DNA of 64,000 bases. Origin: HGM11525 sp036307445. GTDB lineage: Bacteria; Bacillota; Clostridia; UBA1381. The stretch covers positions 19,670-83,669 of the forward strand of contig JAXJXP010000033.1 of NCBI GenBank assembly GCA_036307445.1. Reading direction: 5' to 3'. The notes under the pieces were generated by a model, which worked only from the letters and a program-made list of their open reading frames with translations, was not told the DNA's origin and searched no databases. Shown one piece after another: positions 33,929 to 42,178 of the stretch (position 1 is the first letter of the stretch; the number at the start of each line of letters is the position of its first letter). Position numbers and translations under genes: made by a program.

Positions 33929-33998
33929 CTTTGAACTATAATTCGGGAGTTTGCTCGATTGTTATAGTTTATGGAGATTTTAGCGGTTTATCCGCTTA
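33929..33998 (+). promoter_or_regulatory. Structured 5' leader of rny
   Basis: AACTATAA near 33934-33941 pairs with TTATAGTT near 33962-33969, enclosing an inner CGGGAG...CTCG stem. A second hairpin AGCGG-TTTAT-CCGCT follows at about 33982-33996. There is no T tract. A structured leader on an RNase gene could allow control by RNA decay (inference). Confidence 0.5.
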
Positions 33999-34068
33999 TA
34001 AATACATAAAATTTAATAATCAGCAACCCGAATGATATCAAGAAAAATAAAAAAATTATCATACGGGG

Positions 34069-35634
34069 GTGGCAAAAATAGATACTTTACACATTATTTT
34101 AATATCTATTTCAGCGTTTTTGCTGTTGATTAGTATTGCTGCCTTTTTTGCAGGAGTTACATATCGCAGAAAGATTGCAGAGGCAGAGATTGGCTCTGCA
34201 GAAGAACGTGCAAAAGCTATATTGGACGATGCAGAGAAGAATGCAAAGGCCAAACAGCGTGAGATGCTCCTTGAAGCAAAAGAGGAAAATCATAAGCTCA
34301 GAGCTGTTCTTGATGCTGAAATCAAGGACCGCCGCAGAGAAATTTCTCAGCAGGAAAAACGTGTTAACCAGAAAGAAGAGAACCTCGACCGTAAGACCGA
34401 GGCATTGGAAAAGAAAGAACAGAACCTTAATCAGAAGCTACACGAGCTAGAAAAGAAGCAGGCAGAAGTGGACGAAATTAAGGAAAAACAGACAATTGAG
34501 CTCGAGCGTATTTCAGGTATGACAGCACAGGAAGCCAAGGATATGCTTCTTCGTGATATTGAGAGCCAGGCTCGCTTTGAGGCTGCTATTATGGTTAAGG
34601 AAATTGAGCAGCAGGCGAAGGAAGACGCAGAGAAAAACGCAAAGAATATTGTAGCATCATCAATCCAGAAGGTTGCGGCAGATCATGTGGCTGAAACAAC
34701 CGTATCTGTTGTAAATCTGCCTTCAGACGAAATGAAGGGCAGAATAATAGGTCGAGAGGGACGTAATATCAGAACTCTTGAGACAATTACCGGTGTTGAC
34801 CTTATTATTGACGATACACCGGAGGCGGTTATCCTTTCAAGCTTTGACCCCATTCGACGTGAGGTTGCAAGAGTTGCGCTTGAAAAGCTTATCGTGGACG
34901 GACGTATTCACCCGGCTCGCATTGAGGAAACTGTCGAAAAGGCAAGACGTGAAGTTGAGCAAACCATTAAGCAGGAGGGTGAGGCGGCTACCTTTGAAAC
35001 AGGTGTGCACGGCTTACATCCTGAAATTATCAAGCTTTTGGGTAAGCTTAAATTCAGAACCAGCTACGGTCAAAATGTGCTTAAGCATTCAATCGAGGTT
35101 TCACACCTCGCAGGTGTAATGGCAGGTGAGCTTGGCTGTGATGTTGCTCTTGCTAAACGTGCAGGTCTTTTGCACGACATTGGTAAGGCGGCTGACCACG
35201 AGATTGAAGGCTCGCACGTTACAATTGGAGCTGATATTGCTAAGAAGTACAAAGAAAATAAAGATGTTGTTCACGCAATTATGGCACACCATGGCGACGT
35301 TGAGGCTGAAACACTTGTTGCACAGCTTGTACAGGCAGCTGACGCAATTTCTGCTGCACGTCCCGGTGCAAGGCGTGAAAATCTTGAAACATATATCAAA
35401 CGTCTGCAGAAGCTTGAAGAAATTGCTGATAGCTTTGAGGGTGTTGATAAGTCGTATGCAATTCAGGCAGGACGCGAAATTCGTGTAATGATTAAGCCTG
35501 ATGTTGTTAATGACCAGGGTATGCTCCTTGTTGCAAAGGATATTGCAAAACGTATTGAGTCAGAACTTGAGTATCCCGGACAGATTAAGGTTAGCCTTAT
35601 CCGTGAAACCCGTGCAGTTGACTACGCAAAATAA
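34069..35634 (+). CDS. rny: Ribonuclease Y
   Basis: 521 residues, standard length. One N-terminal membrane anchor (about 8-30), a long charged coiled coil (about 35-160), a KH domain (GRIIGREGRNIRTLE near 225) and an HD phosphohydrolase domain with HD at 369-370 (LLHDIGKA). RNase Y is the membrane-bound endonuclease that initiates mRNA decay in many Firmicutes. The start is GTG at 34069 with a poor ribosome binding site (only GGGG directly adjoining), which suggests weak translation. ymdB follows after a terminator. Confidence 0.96.
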   Translation: MAKIDTLHIILISISAFLLLISIAAFFAGVTYRRKIAEAEIGSAEERAKAILDDAEKNAKAKQREMLLEAKEENHKLRAVLDAEIKDRRREISQQEKRVNQKEENLDRKTEALEKKEQNLNQKLHELEKKQAEVDEIKEKQTIELERISGMTAQEAKDMLLRDIESQARFEAAIMVKEIEQQAKEDAEKNAKNIVASSIQKVAADHVAETTVSVVNLPSDEMKGRIIGREGRNIRTLETITGVDLIIDDTPEAVILSSFDPIRREVARVALEKLIVDGRIHPARIEETVEKARREVEQTIKQEGEAATFETGVHGLHPEIIKLLGKLKFRTSYGQNVLKHSIEVSHLAGVMAGELGCDVALAKRAGLLHDIGKAADHEIEGSHVTIGADIAKKYKENKDVVHAIMAHHGDVEAETLVAQLVQAADAISAARPGARRENLETYIKRLQKLEEIADSFEGVDKSYAIQAGREIRVMIKPDVVNDQGMLLVAKDIAKRIESELEYPGQIKVSLIRETRAVDYAK

Positions 35635-35643
35635 TGATTGACA

Positions 35644-35677
35644 AAAGCGGATTTCCTTTGAAATCCGCTTTGGTTTT
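35644..35677 (+). terminator. Terminator between rny and ymdB
   Basis: A 12-bp perfect stem (35644-35655 with 35660-35671, core GCGGATTTC/GAAATCCGC) with a 4-nt loop is followed by GGTTTT. The T run is interrupted, so partial read-through into ymdB is plausible. Confidence 0.8.
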
Positions 35678-35709
35678 CTGCCGGTTATCCGGCTTAGAAT
35701 GGAGTTATT

Positions 35710-36480
35710 ATGAGAATTTTGATGATTGGGGATGTGTTCGGCAGGATTGGCAGGGATATGCTGTTTGAATATTCCGAAAGGGGCTTTTTTGGTGCAGATG
35801 CAGTAATTGCCAATATTGAAAATGCCGCACACGGCAGAGGGGTTACCAAGAACGTATATGATGAAATATCAAAAACGGGCATTGATGCGTTTACTCTTGG
35901 AAATCACGTCTGGAACTGTCCCGATATTGTAAATGTGTTCAGGTATAATGACAATATCATAAGACCGTATAATTTAGAGGGAGACCTTCCCGGTTGCGGA
36001 ACAACACTGATAAAGGCAAAAAACGGTGTAAGAGTAGGAGTTATAAATCTTTTGGGCAGAGTTGGTGTTCAGCCGTATTCATCCAATCCGTTTCTTGCGG
36101 CAGATACAGCCTTGGAGAGCCTCAAGGATAAGTGTGATATTTCAGTTGTTGATTTTCATGCAGAGGCTACCAGTGAGAAACAGGCAATGGGTTATTATCT
36201 TGACGGCAGAGTAAGTGTTGTTGCAGGGACGCATACCCACGTGCAGACGGCTGATGAAAAAATTCTTGCCAAGGGAACGGGGTATATCACCGACCTCGGA
36301 ATGACAGGACCTTCTGTATCAATTCTCGGTATGGACAAAAATATCATCCTGGATAGTTTTATCAAAGGCTATTCCAAGCGGTTTGAGCCTGCAACTGGAA
36401 AAGGACAGTTTAACGGTGCTATGTTTGAAATCGACGAAACGAGCGGTAAAACTATTGCTGTCGAACGTATAAGTGTTTAA
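35710..36480 (+). CDS. ymdB: YmdB-family metallophosphoesterase
   Basis: 256 residues. Metal-binding motifs are GDVFGRIGR near 7, the ENAAHGRG segment near 39, GNHVWN near 66, DFHAEATSEK near 145 and GTHTHVQT near 172. B. subtilis YmdB is a 2',3'-cyclic-nucleotide phosphodiesterase that affects RNase Y-dependent RNA turnover, motility and biofilm genes. Its place behind rny is conserved across Firmicutes. GGAGTTATT precedes the ATG. Confidence 0.93.
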   Translation: MRILMIGDVFGRIGRDMLFEYSERGFFGADAVIANIENAAHGRGVTKNVYDEISKTGIDAFTLGNHVWNCPDIVNVFRYNDNIIRPYNLEGDLPGCGTTLIKAKNGVRVGVINLLGRVGVQPYSSNPFLAADTALESLKDKCDISVVDFHAEATSEKQAMGYYLDGRVSVVAGTHTHVQTADEKILAKGTGYITDLGMTGPSVSILGMDKNIILDSFIKGYSKRFEPATGKGQFNGAMFEIDETSGKTIAVERISV

Positions 36481-36490
36481 ACAGAAAAAT

Positions 36491-36540
36491 AAGACCTTTA
36501 TGGCAGAATTCAAAACTGCCACAAAGGTCTTTTTGTTTTT
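36491..36540 (+). terminator. Bidirectional terminator between ymdB and the DAHP synthase gene
   Basis: A 16-bp stem with one mismatch (36491-36506 with 36516-36531, core AAGACCTTT/AAAGGTCTT) is followed by T runs on the plus strand; A runs precede it, giving T runs for the minus strand. It separates two convergent genes. Confidence 0.85.
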
Positions 36541-36542
36541 TA

Positions 36543-37571
36543 TTACAGTAAATCTGCCATTTCGAGAATAAGCTTTTCTGTCTTTTCCCAACCGAGGCAG
36601 GGGTCGGTGATTGACTTGCCGTAAACCCATTCGCCAATCTTTTGCGCGCCGTCTTCGATATAGCTCTCTATCATAAGCCCCTTAACCATCTTGTGAATGT
36701 CGCTGTTATGACGCATACTGTGAAGTACCTCTTTTGCAATTCTTGGTTGCTCGAGTGGCTTTTTAGCTGAGTTTGCGTGGTTTGTATCAATTACAACAGC
36801 TGGATTTACAAGACCTGAGTTGTTGTATAACTCATTAAGATACAAAAGGTCTTCGTAATGGTAGTTAGGCAATGACTGTCCGTGCTTGTTTACATAACCT
36901 CTCAAAATCGCGTGTACGGTGGGGTTGCCGTGTGAATGAGCTTCCCAGCCACGATATATAAAGGTATGTGAATGCTGTGCAGCGGTGATTGAATTCATCA
37001 TAACCGAAAGGTCTCCGCTGGTGGGGTTTTTCATACCAACAGGGATTTTAAGGCCGCTGGCTGTTAGACGGTGCTGCTGATTTTCAACAGAACGAGCACC
37101 GATTGCAACATAGCCCAGTATATCGTTTAAGTATCTGTGGTTTTCGGGGTAGAGCATCTCGTCAGCGCAGGTAAAGCCTGTGTCTTTGAGTGCCTGCATA
37201 TGCAGATGTCTTATTGCGACAATACCCTTGAGCATATCCGGCTTTTCGTTGGGGTCAGGCTGATGTAGCATACCCTTATAGCCATCGCCGGTTGTTCGTG
37301 GCTTATTGGTATAAATTCTCGGAACGATTAAGATTTTGTCATTAACCTTATCCTGAACAGTGCGGAGTCTGCCTATATAATCAAGAACACTGTCATCATT
37401 GTCAGCGGAACAAGGACCTATAACAAGTATAAACTTGTCCGACTTACCTGTAAAGACATCATTTATTTCCTGGTTTCTTTTTTCTACTACCTTGCTAAGC
37501 TCGTCTGTTAAGGGGTATTGTGCCTTGACATCCTGAGGTATAGGCAGCTTTATGATAAAATCCATATTCAT
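36543..37571 (-). CDS. aroF: 3-deoxy-7-phosphoheptulonate (DAHP) synthase
   Basis: 342 residues, AroF/AroG/AroH (class I alpha) type. Active-site motifs: VIGPCSADNDDS near 50, PRIYTNKPRTTGDGYKG near 85, GARSVENQQHR near 150 and DTNHANSAKKP near 270. It condenses erythrose-4-phosphate with phosphoenolpyruvate, the first step to chorismate. There is no fused chorismate mutase or ACT domain, so feedback control would rest on the catalytic domain itself. It is the last gene of the apparent regulator-kinase-folA-aroF unit, 41 nt after folA. Confidence 0.94.
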   Translation of the reverse strand: MNMDFIIKLPIPQDVKAQYPLTDELSKVVEKRNQEINDVFTGKSDKFILVIGPCSADNDDSVLDYIGRLRTVQDKVNDKILIVPRIYTNKPRTTGDGYKGMLHQPDPNEKPDMLKGIVAIRHLHMQALKDTGFTCADEMLYPENHRYLNDILGYVAIGARSVENQQHRLTASGLKIPVGMKNPTSGDLSVMMNSITAAQHSHTFIYRGWEAHSHGNPTVHAILRGYVNKHGQSLPNYHYEDLLYLNELYNNSGLVNPAVVIDTNHANSAKKPLEQPRIAKEVLHSMRHNSDIHKMVKGLMIESYIEDGAQKIGEWVYGKSITDPCLGWEKTEKLILEMADLL

Positions 37572-37612
37572 AGTATAAAACCCTTCTTTCCTTAATAGTG
37601 TAATATGAATTT

Positions 37613-38101
37613 TTAATTTCTGCGGTATTCACAAAAACGTATTGTGTAACCGTTGTCAACTATATCATCGCTTTGAGAAAATAATTCCCAATCGTTATCA
37701 GCGTCAAAATTGTGTATAAAAGTATCGGCATCGCTATCTGCCAAAACCTTTGTTATGAGAGCTGTGTTAGAGTAGGGGAGCATCAAATCATAAATCATTG
37801 CACCGCCTATAACAAATACCTTTCGGTCGGTGTATTCCTTTGCGATTTTTGCAGCCTCTTCTGCTGAATGTGCAATTATAACTCCTTCGGGTAAATAATC
37901 GGTATTCCTGGTAATAACGATATTAACTCTGTTGGGGAGCGGTTTTTTGTTCGGGAAGCTTTCCAAGGTCTTTCTGCCCATAATAACCACACCGCCTGAT
38001 GTGGTTTCACGGAAGAATTTCATATCCTTTGGTAGCTTGAACATAAGGTCGTTGTTCTTGCCGATTCCCCAGTTTTTACTTGCGTGCGCAATTATTATCA
38101 T
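37613..38101 (-). CDS. folA: Dihydrofolate reductase
   Basis: 162 residues from the ATG at 38101 (AAGAAAGGA upstream), the usual DHFR length. Motifs are WGIGKNNDLMFKLPKDMKFF with catalytic Asp26 or its equivalent, VVIMGRKTLESFP, and VFVIGGAMIYDLML for NADPH. It regenerates tetrahydrofolate. No thyA is adjacent. It lies only 16 nt after the histidine kinase gene on the same strand. Confidence 0.94.
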   Translation of the reverse strand: MIIIAHASKNWGIGKNNDLMFKLPKDMKFFRETTSGGVVIMGRKTLESFPNKKPLPNRVNIVITRNTDYLPEGVIIAHSAEEAAKIAKEYTDRKVFVIGGAMIYDLMLPYSNTALITKVLADSDADTFIHNFDADNDWELFSQSDDIVDNGYTIRFCEYRRN

Positions 38102-38117
38102 ATCATATATTCCTTTC

Positions 38118-39536
38118 TTATGCAAGCTCTAATTTGAAGGTGAAGAGGGTATATTTAACATCACTGCCTTCTTTTGCGGATGTGCTTTCCGCCCAAATAC
38201 GACTGTTGTGCAGCTTCATAATGTTCTTCGCCATAGAAAGGCCTAAACCCGCACCGGTCTTATCCTTGCCTCTCGATTTATCCGTTTTATAAAATCTGTC
38301 AAAAATATGCTCCAAATCCTTTTGTTCAATTCCTGCACCGAAGTTTCCGACTCTTACATAAGCGGAAGAAATATCGCACCAGACGGAAATGGTGACTTTG
38401 GTGTTTTCGTAGCTGAATTTTATTGCATTATCCAGAAGATTTATCACAACTCGGAGTATTGAGTCCTTGTCTGCGAGTACATTTATCTGATCGTGGGCAA
38501 AATCAACATCAAGCTCAAGTGATTTTTCGTCAATCTTGTTTTCTAAATTTATAATTGCAAGACGTACCACTTCGCAAATATCAAACTTTTTCATATCAAG
38601 CTTGTATTCCGAAGAACTCATCTTTGACATCTCGAGCATATCGGTTGTCATTCGTGATAACCGATTGCTTTCCTCCAGAACGATACTAAGATATTCCCTG
38701 TGCTTTTCGGGCGGAATGGTTCCATCCAAAATTCCACTTATAAAGCCTGAAATTGAGGTCATAGGTGTTCTAAGCTCGTGTGAAACATCGGAAATAAAGC
38801 TTTCACGCATTTTGTCCAGCTGCTCTAATGACTCTGCCATATAGTTAAAGCTTGAGGCAAGCTGCCCTCTTTCGTCTGCTGTCCGCACTTCCAGTCTTTT
38901 GCTGAAATTTCCCGATGCAATGGCAAGAACTGCCGAGTTGATATCTGCTATCGGTCTTGACAGCTTTCGTGAATGTACATAGGAAAGTATAATTGCAAAG
39001 GTAATTGAGATTAGGAAGGAGAGTAAAAATATCTCTGAAAAATTACCTAAAAGCGCAAATATCTCATCCATAGTGGTATTAAAGAATATACCGCCGATTA
39101 TAGCACCGTTATATTTAATTGGCAGACCAACAGTGTGTATAACACTATCATAATAGCTGCCAAAACGTGTATAACGTCTCATATCGTCGCCCGAAAGAAC
39201 TTCAGACATCATTTCACGGGGCACTTTTTTTATGTCTGCTGTCGAGGCATAAACCTCGCCGCCGGCATCTATTACGGTTATATCGGAGCCTACTATCTGG
39301 GACCACGATACCAATGATGTGTTGTAGATGTTCCTTACGCGGAAATCGTGAATATCGTTGCTTAAGAGGACTGTCATATGCTCAATGCTTGATGCCGCCT
39401 TTTTGGCTGAATTGTACTGTTCTATACCGATGTGGTGCAGATAGAGTCCCGACATTGAGCCGAACATAACAAGAGATACAAGCAGAACAATTACAGTGTA
39501 TGACCATAAAAGTCTTGAAAAAATCGACTTAAACAC
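38118..39536 (-). CDS. Membrane sensor histidine kinase
   Basis: 472 residues. Two membrane segments (about 10-32 and 168-190) flank an extracellular sensor of about 130 residues that looks PDC/Cache-like (DITVIDAGGEVYAS, GAIIGGIFFNTT). HAMP follows (about 190-243), then HisKA with the phospho-His in VSHELRTPM near 255, and HATPase_c with N (NLLDNAIKF) and G (GAGLGLSMAK) boxes. It has a GTG start and begins 4 nt after the response regulator, its evident partner. The signal is unknown. Confidence 0.92.
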   Translation of the reverse strand: MFKSIFSRLLWSYTVIVLLVSLVMFGSMSGLYLHHIGIEQYNSAKKAASSIEHMTVLLSNDIHDFRVRNIYNTSLVSWSQIVGSDITVIDAGGEVYASTADIKKVPREMMSEVLSGDDMRRYTRFGSYYDSVIHTVGLPIKYNGAIIGGIFFNTTMDEIFALLGNFSEIFLLSFLISITFAIILSYVHSRKLSRPIADINSAVLAIASGNFSKRLEVRTADERGQLASSFNYMAESLEQLDKMRESFISDVSHELRTPMTSISGFISGILDGTIPPEKHREYLSIVLEESNRLSRMTTDMLEMSKMSSSEYKLDMKKFDICEVVRLAIINLENKIDEKSLELDVDFAHDQINVLADKDSILRVVINLLDNAIKFSYENTKVTISVWCDISSAYVRVGNFGAGIEQKDLEHIFDRFYKTDKSRGKDKTGAGLGLSMAKNIMKLHNSRIWAESTSAKEGSDVKYTLFTFKLELA

Positions 39537-39540
39537 TTTC

Positions 39541-40221
39541 TTATCTCACCTCAAACTTGTAACCGACACCCCATACGGTTTTGAGCTGCCAATTTCCCTC
39601 GACACTCTCTAATTTTTCACGAAGACGTTTTATATGAACGTCAACCGTTCTGGAGTCGCCGAAGTAGTCAAAGCCCCACACCTCTTCCAAAAGCTGTTCT
39701 CTTGTGTAGACTCTGTTGGGATTTGATGCAAGGAAATACAAAAGCTCAAGCTCCTTGGGCGGAACGTCTGTAAGCTTGCCATTTATGGTAAGCTCGTAGT
39801 TTTCTATATTAACCAAAAGGTTTTCGAATTCAAGTTGCTTTTTATCCGGCTCTTTTGCGTCTGTGCGTCTTAAAACCGCTTTTACACGAGCTACCAGTTC
39901 CTTTGCTTCGAAGGGTTTGGTGAGGTAATCATCTGCACCAAGTTCTAAGCCCAATACTTTATCAAAGGTTTCCGACTTTGCGGTAAGCATAATAATAGGC
40001 ACGTTTGAGCCTTTGCGGATTTCTCTGCAAACCTGCCAGCCGTCAGGCTCGGGTATCATAATGTCAAGTATTATTAAATCCGGATTTTCAAGCTTGAATT
40101 TAGAAAGAGCTTCATTTCCGTCTCTGGCAACTACTGTGTCGAAGCCATCCTTTTCAAGATAAAGCCTTATAAGCTCCACAATATTACTCTCGTCATCTAC
40201 TATAAGGATTTTGCTGCTCAT
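39541..40221 (-). CDS. OmpR/PhoB-family response regulator
   Basis: 226 residues from the ATG at 40221, behind AAAGGAGTTGTTATA. The receiver domain has the acidic pair DDE near 9, the phospho-Asp in LIILDIMIPEPDGW near 52, and KPF near 102. A PhoB-type winged helix fills about 125-226 (REQLLEEVWGFDYFGDSRTV). It probably acts on transcription with the adjacent kinase. folA and aroF follow in the same direction with short gaps. Confidence 0.94.
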   Translation of the reverse strand: MSSKILIVDDESNIVELIRLYLEKDGFDTVVARDGNEALSKFKLENPDLIILDIMIPEPDGWQVCREIRKGSNVPIIMLTAKSETFDKVLGLELGADDYLTKPFEAKELVARVKAVLRRTDAKEPDKKQLEFENLLVNIENYELTINGKLTDVPPKELELLYFLASNPNRVYTREQLLEEVWGFDYFGDSRTVDVHIKRLREKLESVEGNWQLKTVWGVGYKFEVR

Positions 40222-40253
40222 TATAACAACTCCTTTCATAAAAATAATCAAAT

Positions 40254-40313
40254 GGGGAGGTATCTCCAGTGCACAACGAAAAGACCGCCGTACCGCCGGA
40301 ATATAACCTCCCC
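40254..40313 (-). terminator. Large hairpin between kdgK and the response regulator gene
   Basis: GGGGAGGTAT (40254-40263) pairs with ATAACCTCCCC (40303-40313) with one bulge, enclosing about 40 nt including the repeated element CCGCC. On the minus strand it is followed by ATTTGATTATTTTT, a broken T run. It could end the eda-kdgK transcript or be a leader element of the regulator gene. Confidence 0.5.
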
Positions 40314-40335
40314 AAAAATCGTTGATATTTATAAA

Positions 40336-41367
40336 TTATCTCTGAACTCTGCCCGAACCGTCGCCGCCGACAAGGTTGTCAACATCGGCTCTTGATACCA
40401 AATTGAAGTCGCCGGGGATTGTATGCTTGAGAGCTGATGCAGCTACACCGAACTCAAGCGCTGACTTAAAGTCTTTTCCGTCCATAAAACCGCAGATAGT
40501 ACCGCCGGCAAAGCTATCGCCGCCGCCAACTCTGTCTACGATAGGGCTGATTCTGTATTCTCTTGAATGATAAAACTCCTTGGTATCTCTTGAATAGATG
40601 CAAGCGGACCAGCCATTGTCAGATGCACTGTGACTTACACGAAGCGAAGAAATCACATATTCAAAGTTAAACTTAGCAACCATCTGTTCAAAAATATCCT
40701 TGTAGCCTGCAAGCTCAAGCTCACCGCTTGTAACATCTGTGTTACCTGGCTTGAAGCCGAGGACCTTTTCAGCATCCTCTTCGTTACCGATACACACGTC
40801 AACATACTGCATAAGGTTTGTCATAACCTTCTGAGCCTTTTCGCTTGTCCAGAGCTTTTTACGGAAGTTAAGGTCGCATGAAACCTTTACACCCTTAGCC
40901 TTAGCTGCTTTTAAAGCAGCCTCTGTAAGCTCAGCTGCAGCATCGGATACAGCCGGAGTAATTCCTGTAAAGTGGAACCAGTCTGCGCCGTCAAAAATTG
41001 CTTCAAAGTCAAAATCCTCTGCAACTGCAGTTGAAATTGAAGAATGAGCACGGTCATATACAACGTTGGATGCTCTCATAGCTGCACCTGTTTCGAGGAA
41101 GTATATACCAAGTCTCTCGCCGCCTCTTGCAATGTTCTTTGTTTCAACACCCATCTTGCGAAGTGCTGCGACAGCACACTCACCAATAGGGTTATTGGGA
41201 ACCTTTGTGACAAATTCTGCATTATGACCGTAGTTTGCCAATGATACAGCAACGTTAGCCTCGCCGCCGCCGTAGCATACGTCAAATTCGTCTGCCTGAA
41301 TAAACTTTTCATTTCCCGGAGTTGAAAGACGGAGCATAATCTCTCCCATTGTTACTATTTTACCCAT
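40336..41367 (-). CDS. kdgK: 2-keto-3-deoxygluconate kinase (PfkB family)
   Basis: 343 residues. PfkB motifs: GGGEANVAVSLANYG near 33 and the C-terminal DRVGGGDSFAGGTICG with the catalytic Asp near 287. Pairing with the adjacent aldolase supports KDG as substrate, giving KDPG with ATP. This route serves uronate and ketodeoxygluconate catabolism. GAGGTAATAATA precedes the ATG. It is the second gene of eda-kdgK, 24 nt after eda. Confidence 0.88.
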   Translation of the reverse strand: MGKIVTMGEIMLRLSTPGNEKFIQADEFDVCYGGGEANVAVSLANYGHNAEFVTKVPNNPIGECAVAALRKMGVETKNIARGGERLGIYFLETGAAMRASNVVYDRAHSSISTAVAEDFDFEAIFDGADWFHFTGITPAVSDAAAELTEAALKAAKAKGVKVSCDLNFRKKLWTSEKAQKVMTNLMQYVDVCIGNEEDAEKVLGFKPGNTDVTSGELELAGYKDIFEQMVAKFNFEYVISSLRVSHSASDNGWSACIYSRDTKEFYHSREYRISPIVDRVGGGDSFAGGTICGFMDGKDFKSALEFGVAASALKHTIPGDFNLVSRADVDNLVGGDGSGRVQR

Positions 41368-41391
41368 TATTATTACCTCGCTTTATGTAAA

Positions 41392-42036
41392 TTATTTTGC
41401 TCTTGCAGCCTTTATGTTCTCGATAAATGCCTTTGCCTTTGCGGTTATGTCTGCATAGTCGCCTGTTTTTGCACCTGCGGTGAGTGATGAACCTGCACCG
41501 ACAGCTACTGCACCTGCCTTAATCCACTGTGCAACGTTGTCAACATCAACACCGCCTGTCGGCATCATCTGTGCCTGCGGAAGAGGACCCTTGATATCCT
41601 TGATGATAGTCGGGCCATAAAGGTCGGCGGGGAAAATCTTGACTATATCAGAGCCTGCTTCCATAGCAGTTATAACCTCTGTTATTGTAGCACAACCCGG
41701 CATATAAGGAACTCTGTAACGGTTACAGAGCTTAGCAGCCTCAAGGTTGAAGGCTGGACTTACAACGAAATTAGCACCAGAAAGGATAGCAATTCTTGCT
41801 GTTTCAGGGTCTAAAACGGTACCTGCACCCAAAAGCATTTCGCCATTTGTATATTTTGCGGCAAGAGCCTCAATAACCTTGTGAGCGCCCGGTACTGTAA
41901 ATGTAAGCTCAATTGACGGACATCCGCCCTCGAGGCAAGCATCACAGATGCGCATTGCGTCGTCGGCAGAATTTGCACGAACTACTGCAACTAAACCCGC
42001 ATCGGTCATTTTGGTCAAAACCTGTTCTTTTAACAT
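41392..42036 (-). CDS. eda: KDPG / 4-hydroxy-2-oxoglutarate aldolase
   Basis: 214 residues. Catalytic residues of the class I aldolase are visible: Glu in CPSIELTFTVPG near 38, the VSPAFN segment near 92, and the Schiff-base Lys in DIVKIFPADLYG near 135. It splits KDPG into pyruvate and glyceraldehyde-3-phosphate. It is the first gene of a two-gene operon with kdgK. AGAGAGGGCG precedes the ATG. Confidence 0.93.
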   Translation of the reverse strand: MLKEQVLTKMTDAGLVAVVRANSADDAMRICDACLEGGCPSIELTFTVPGAHKVIEALAAKYTNGEMLLGAGTVLDPETARIAILSGANFVVSPAFNLEAAKLCNRYRVPYMPGCATITEVITAMEAGSDIVKIFPADLYGPTIIKDIKGPLPQAQMMPTGGVDVDNVAQWIKAGAVAVGAGSSLTAGAKTGDYADITAKAKAFIENIKAARAK

Positions 42037-42081
42037 TTTTATCGCCCTCTCTAGATAAAATTTTAAATTATTTCATTACAC

Positions 42082-42110
42082 ATTATACCACTTTAATTTT
42101 TTGATTGCAA
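42082..42110 (-). promoter_or_regulatory. Promoter of eda-kdgK
   Basis: On the minus strand TTGCAA (42110-42105), a 17-nt spacer and TATAAT (42087-42082). The predicted start lies about 40 nt upstream of eda. No clear operator palindrome is visible. Confidence 0.78.
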
Positions 42111-42125
42111 TACATAAATTGGAAT

Positions 42126-42169
42126 TTTAAATAAAAACTGTGATAATACGACTTATTGTATTATCACAG
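42126..42169 (-). terminator. Terminator after the transketolase pair
   Basis: A 12-bp perfect stem (42138-42149 with 42158-42169, core CTGTGATAATAC) has an 8-nt loop. On the minus strand TTTTTATTT follows. It lies 9 nt after the transketolase stop. Confidence 0.9.
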
Positions 42170-42178
42170 CTCGTTTAT

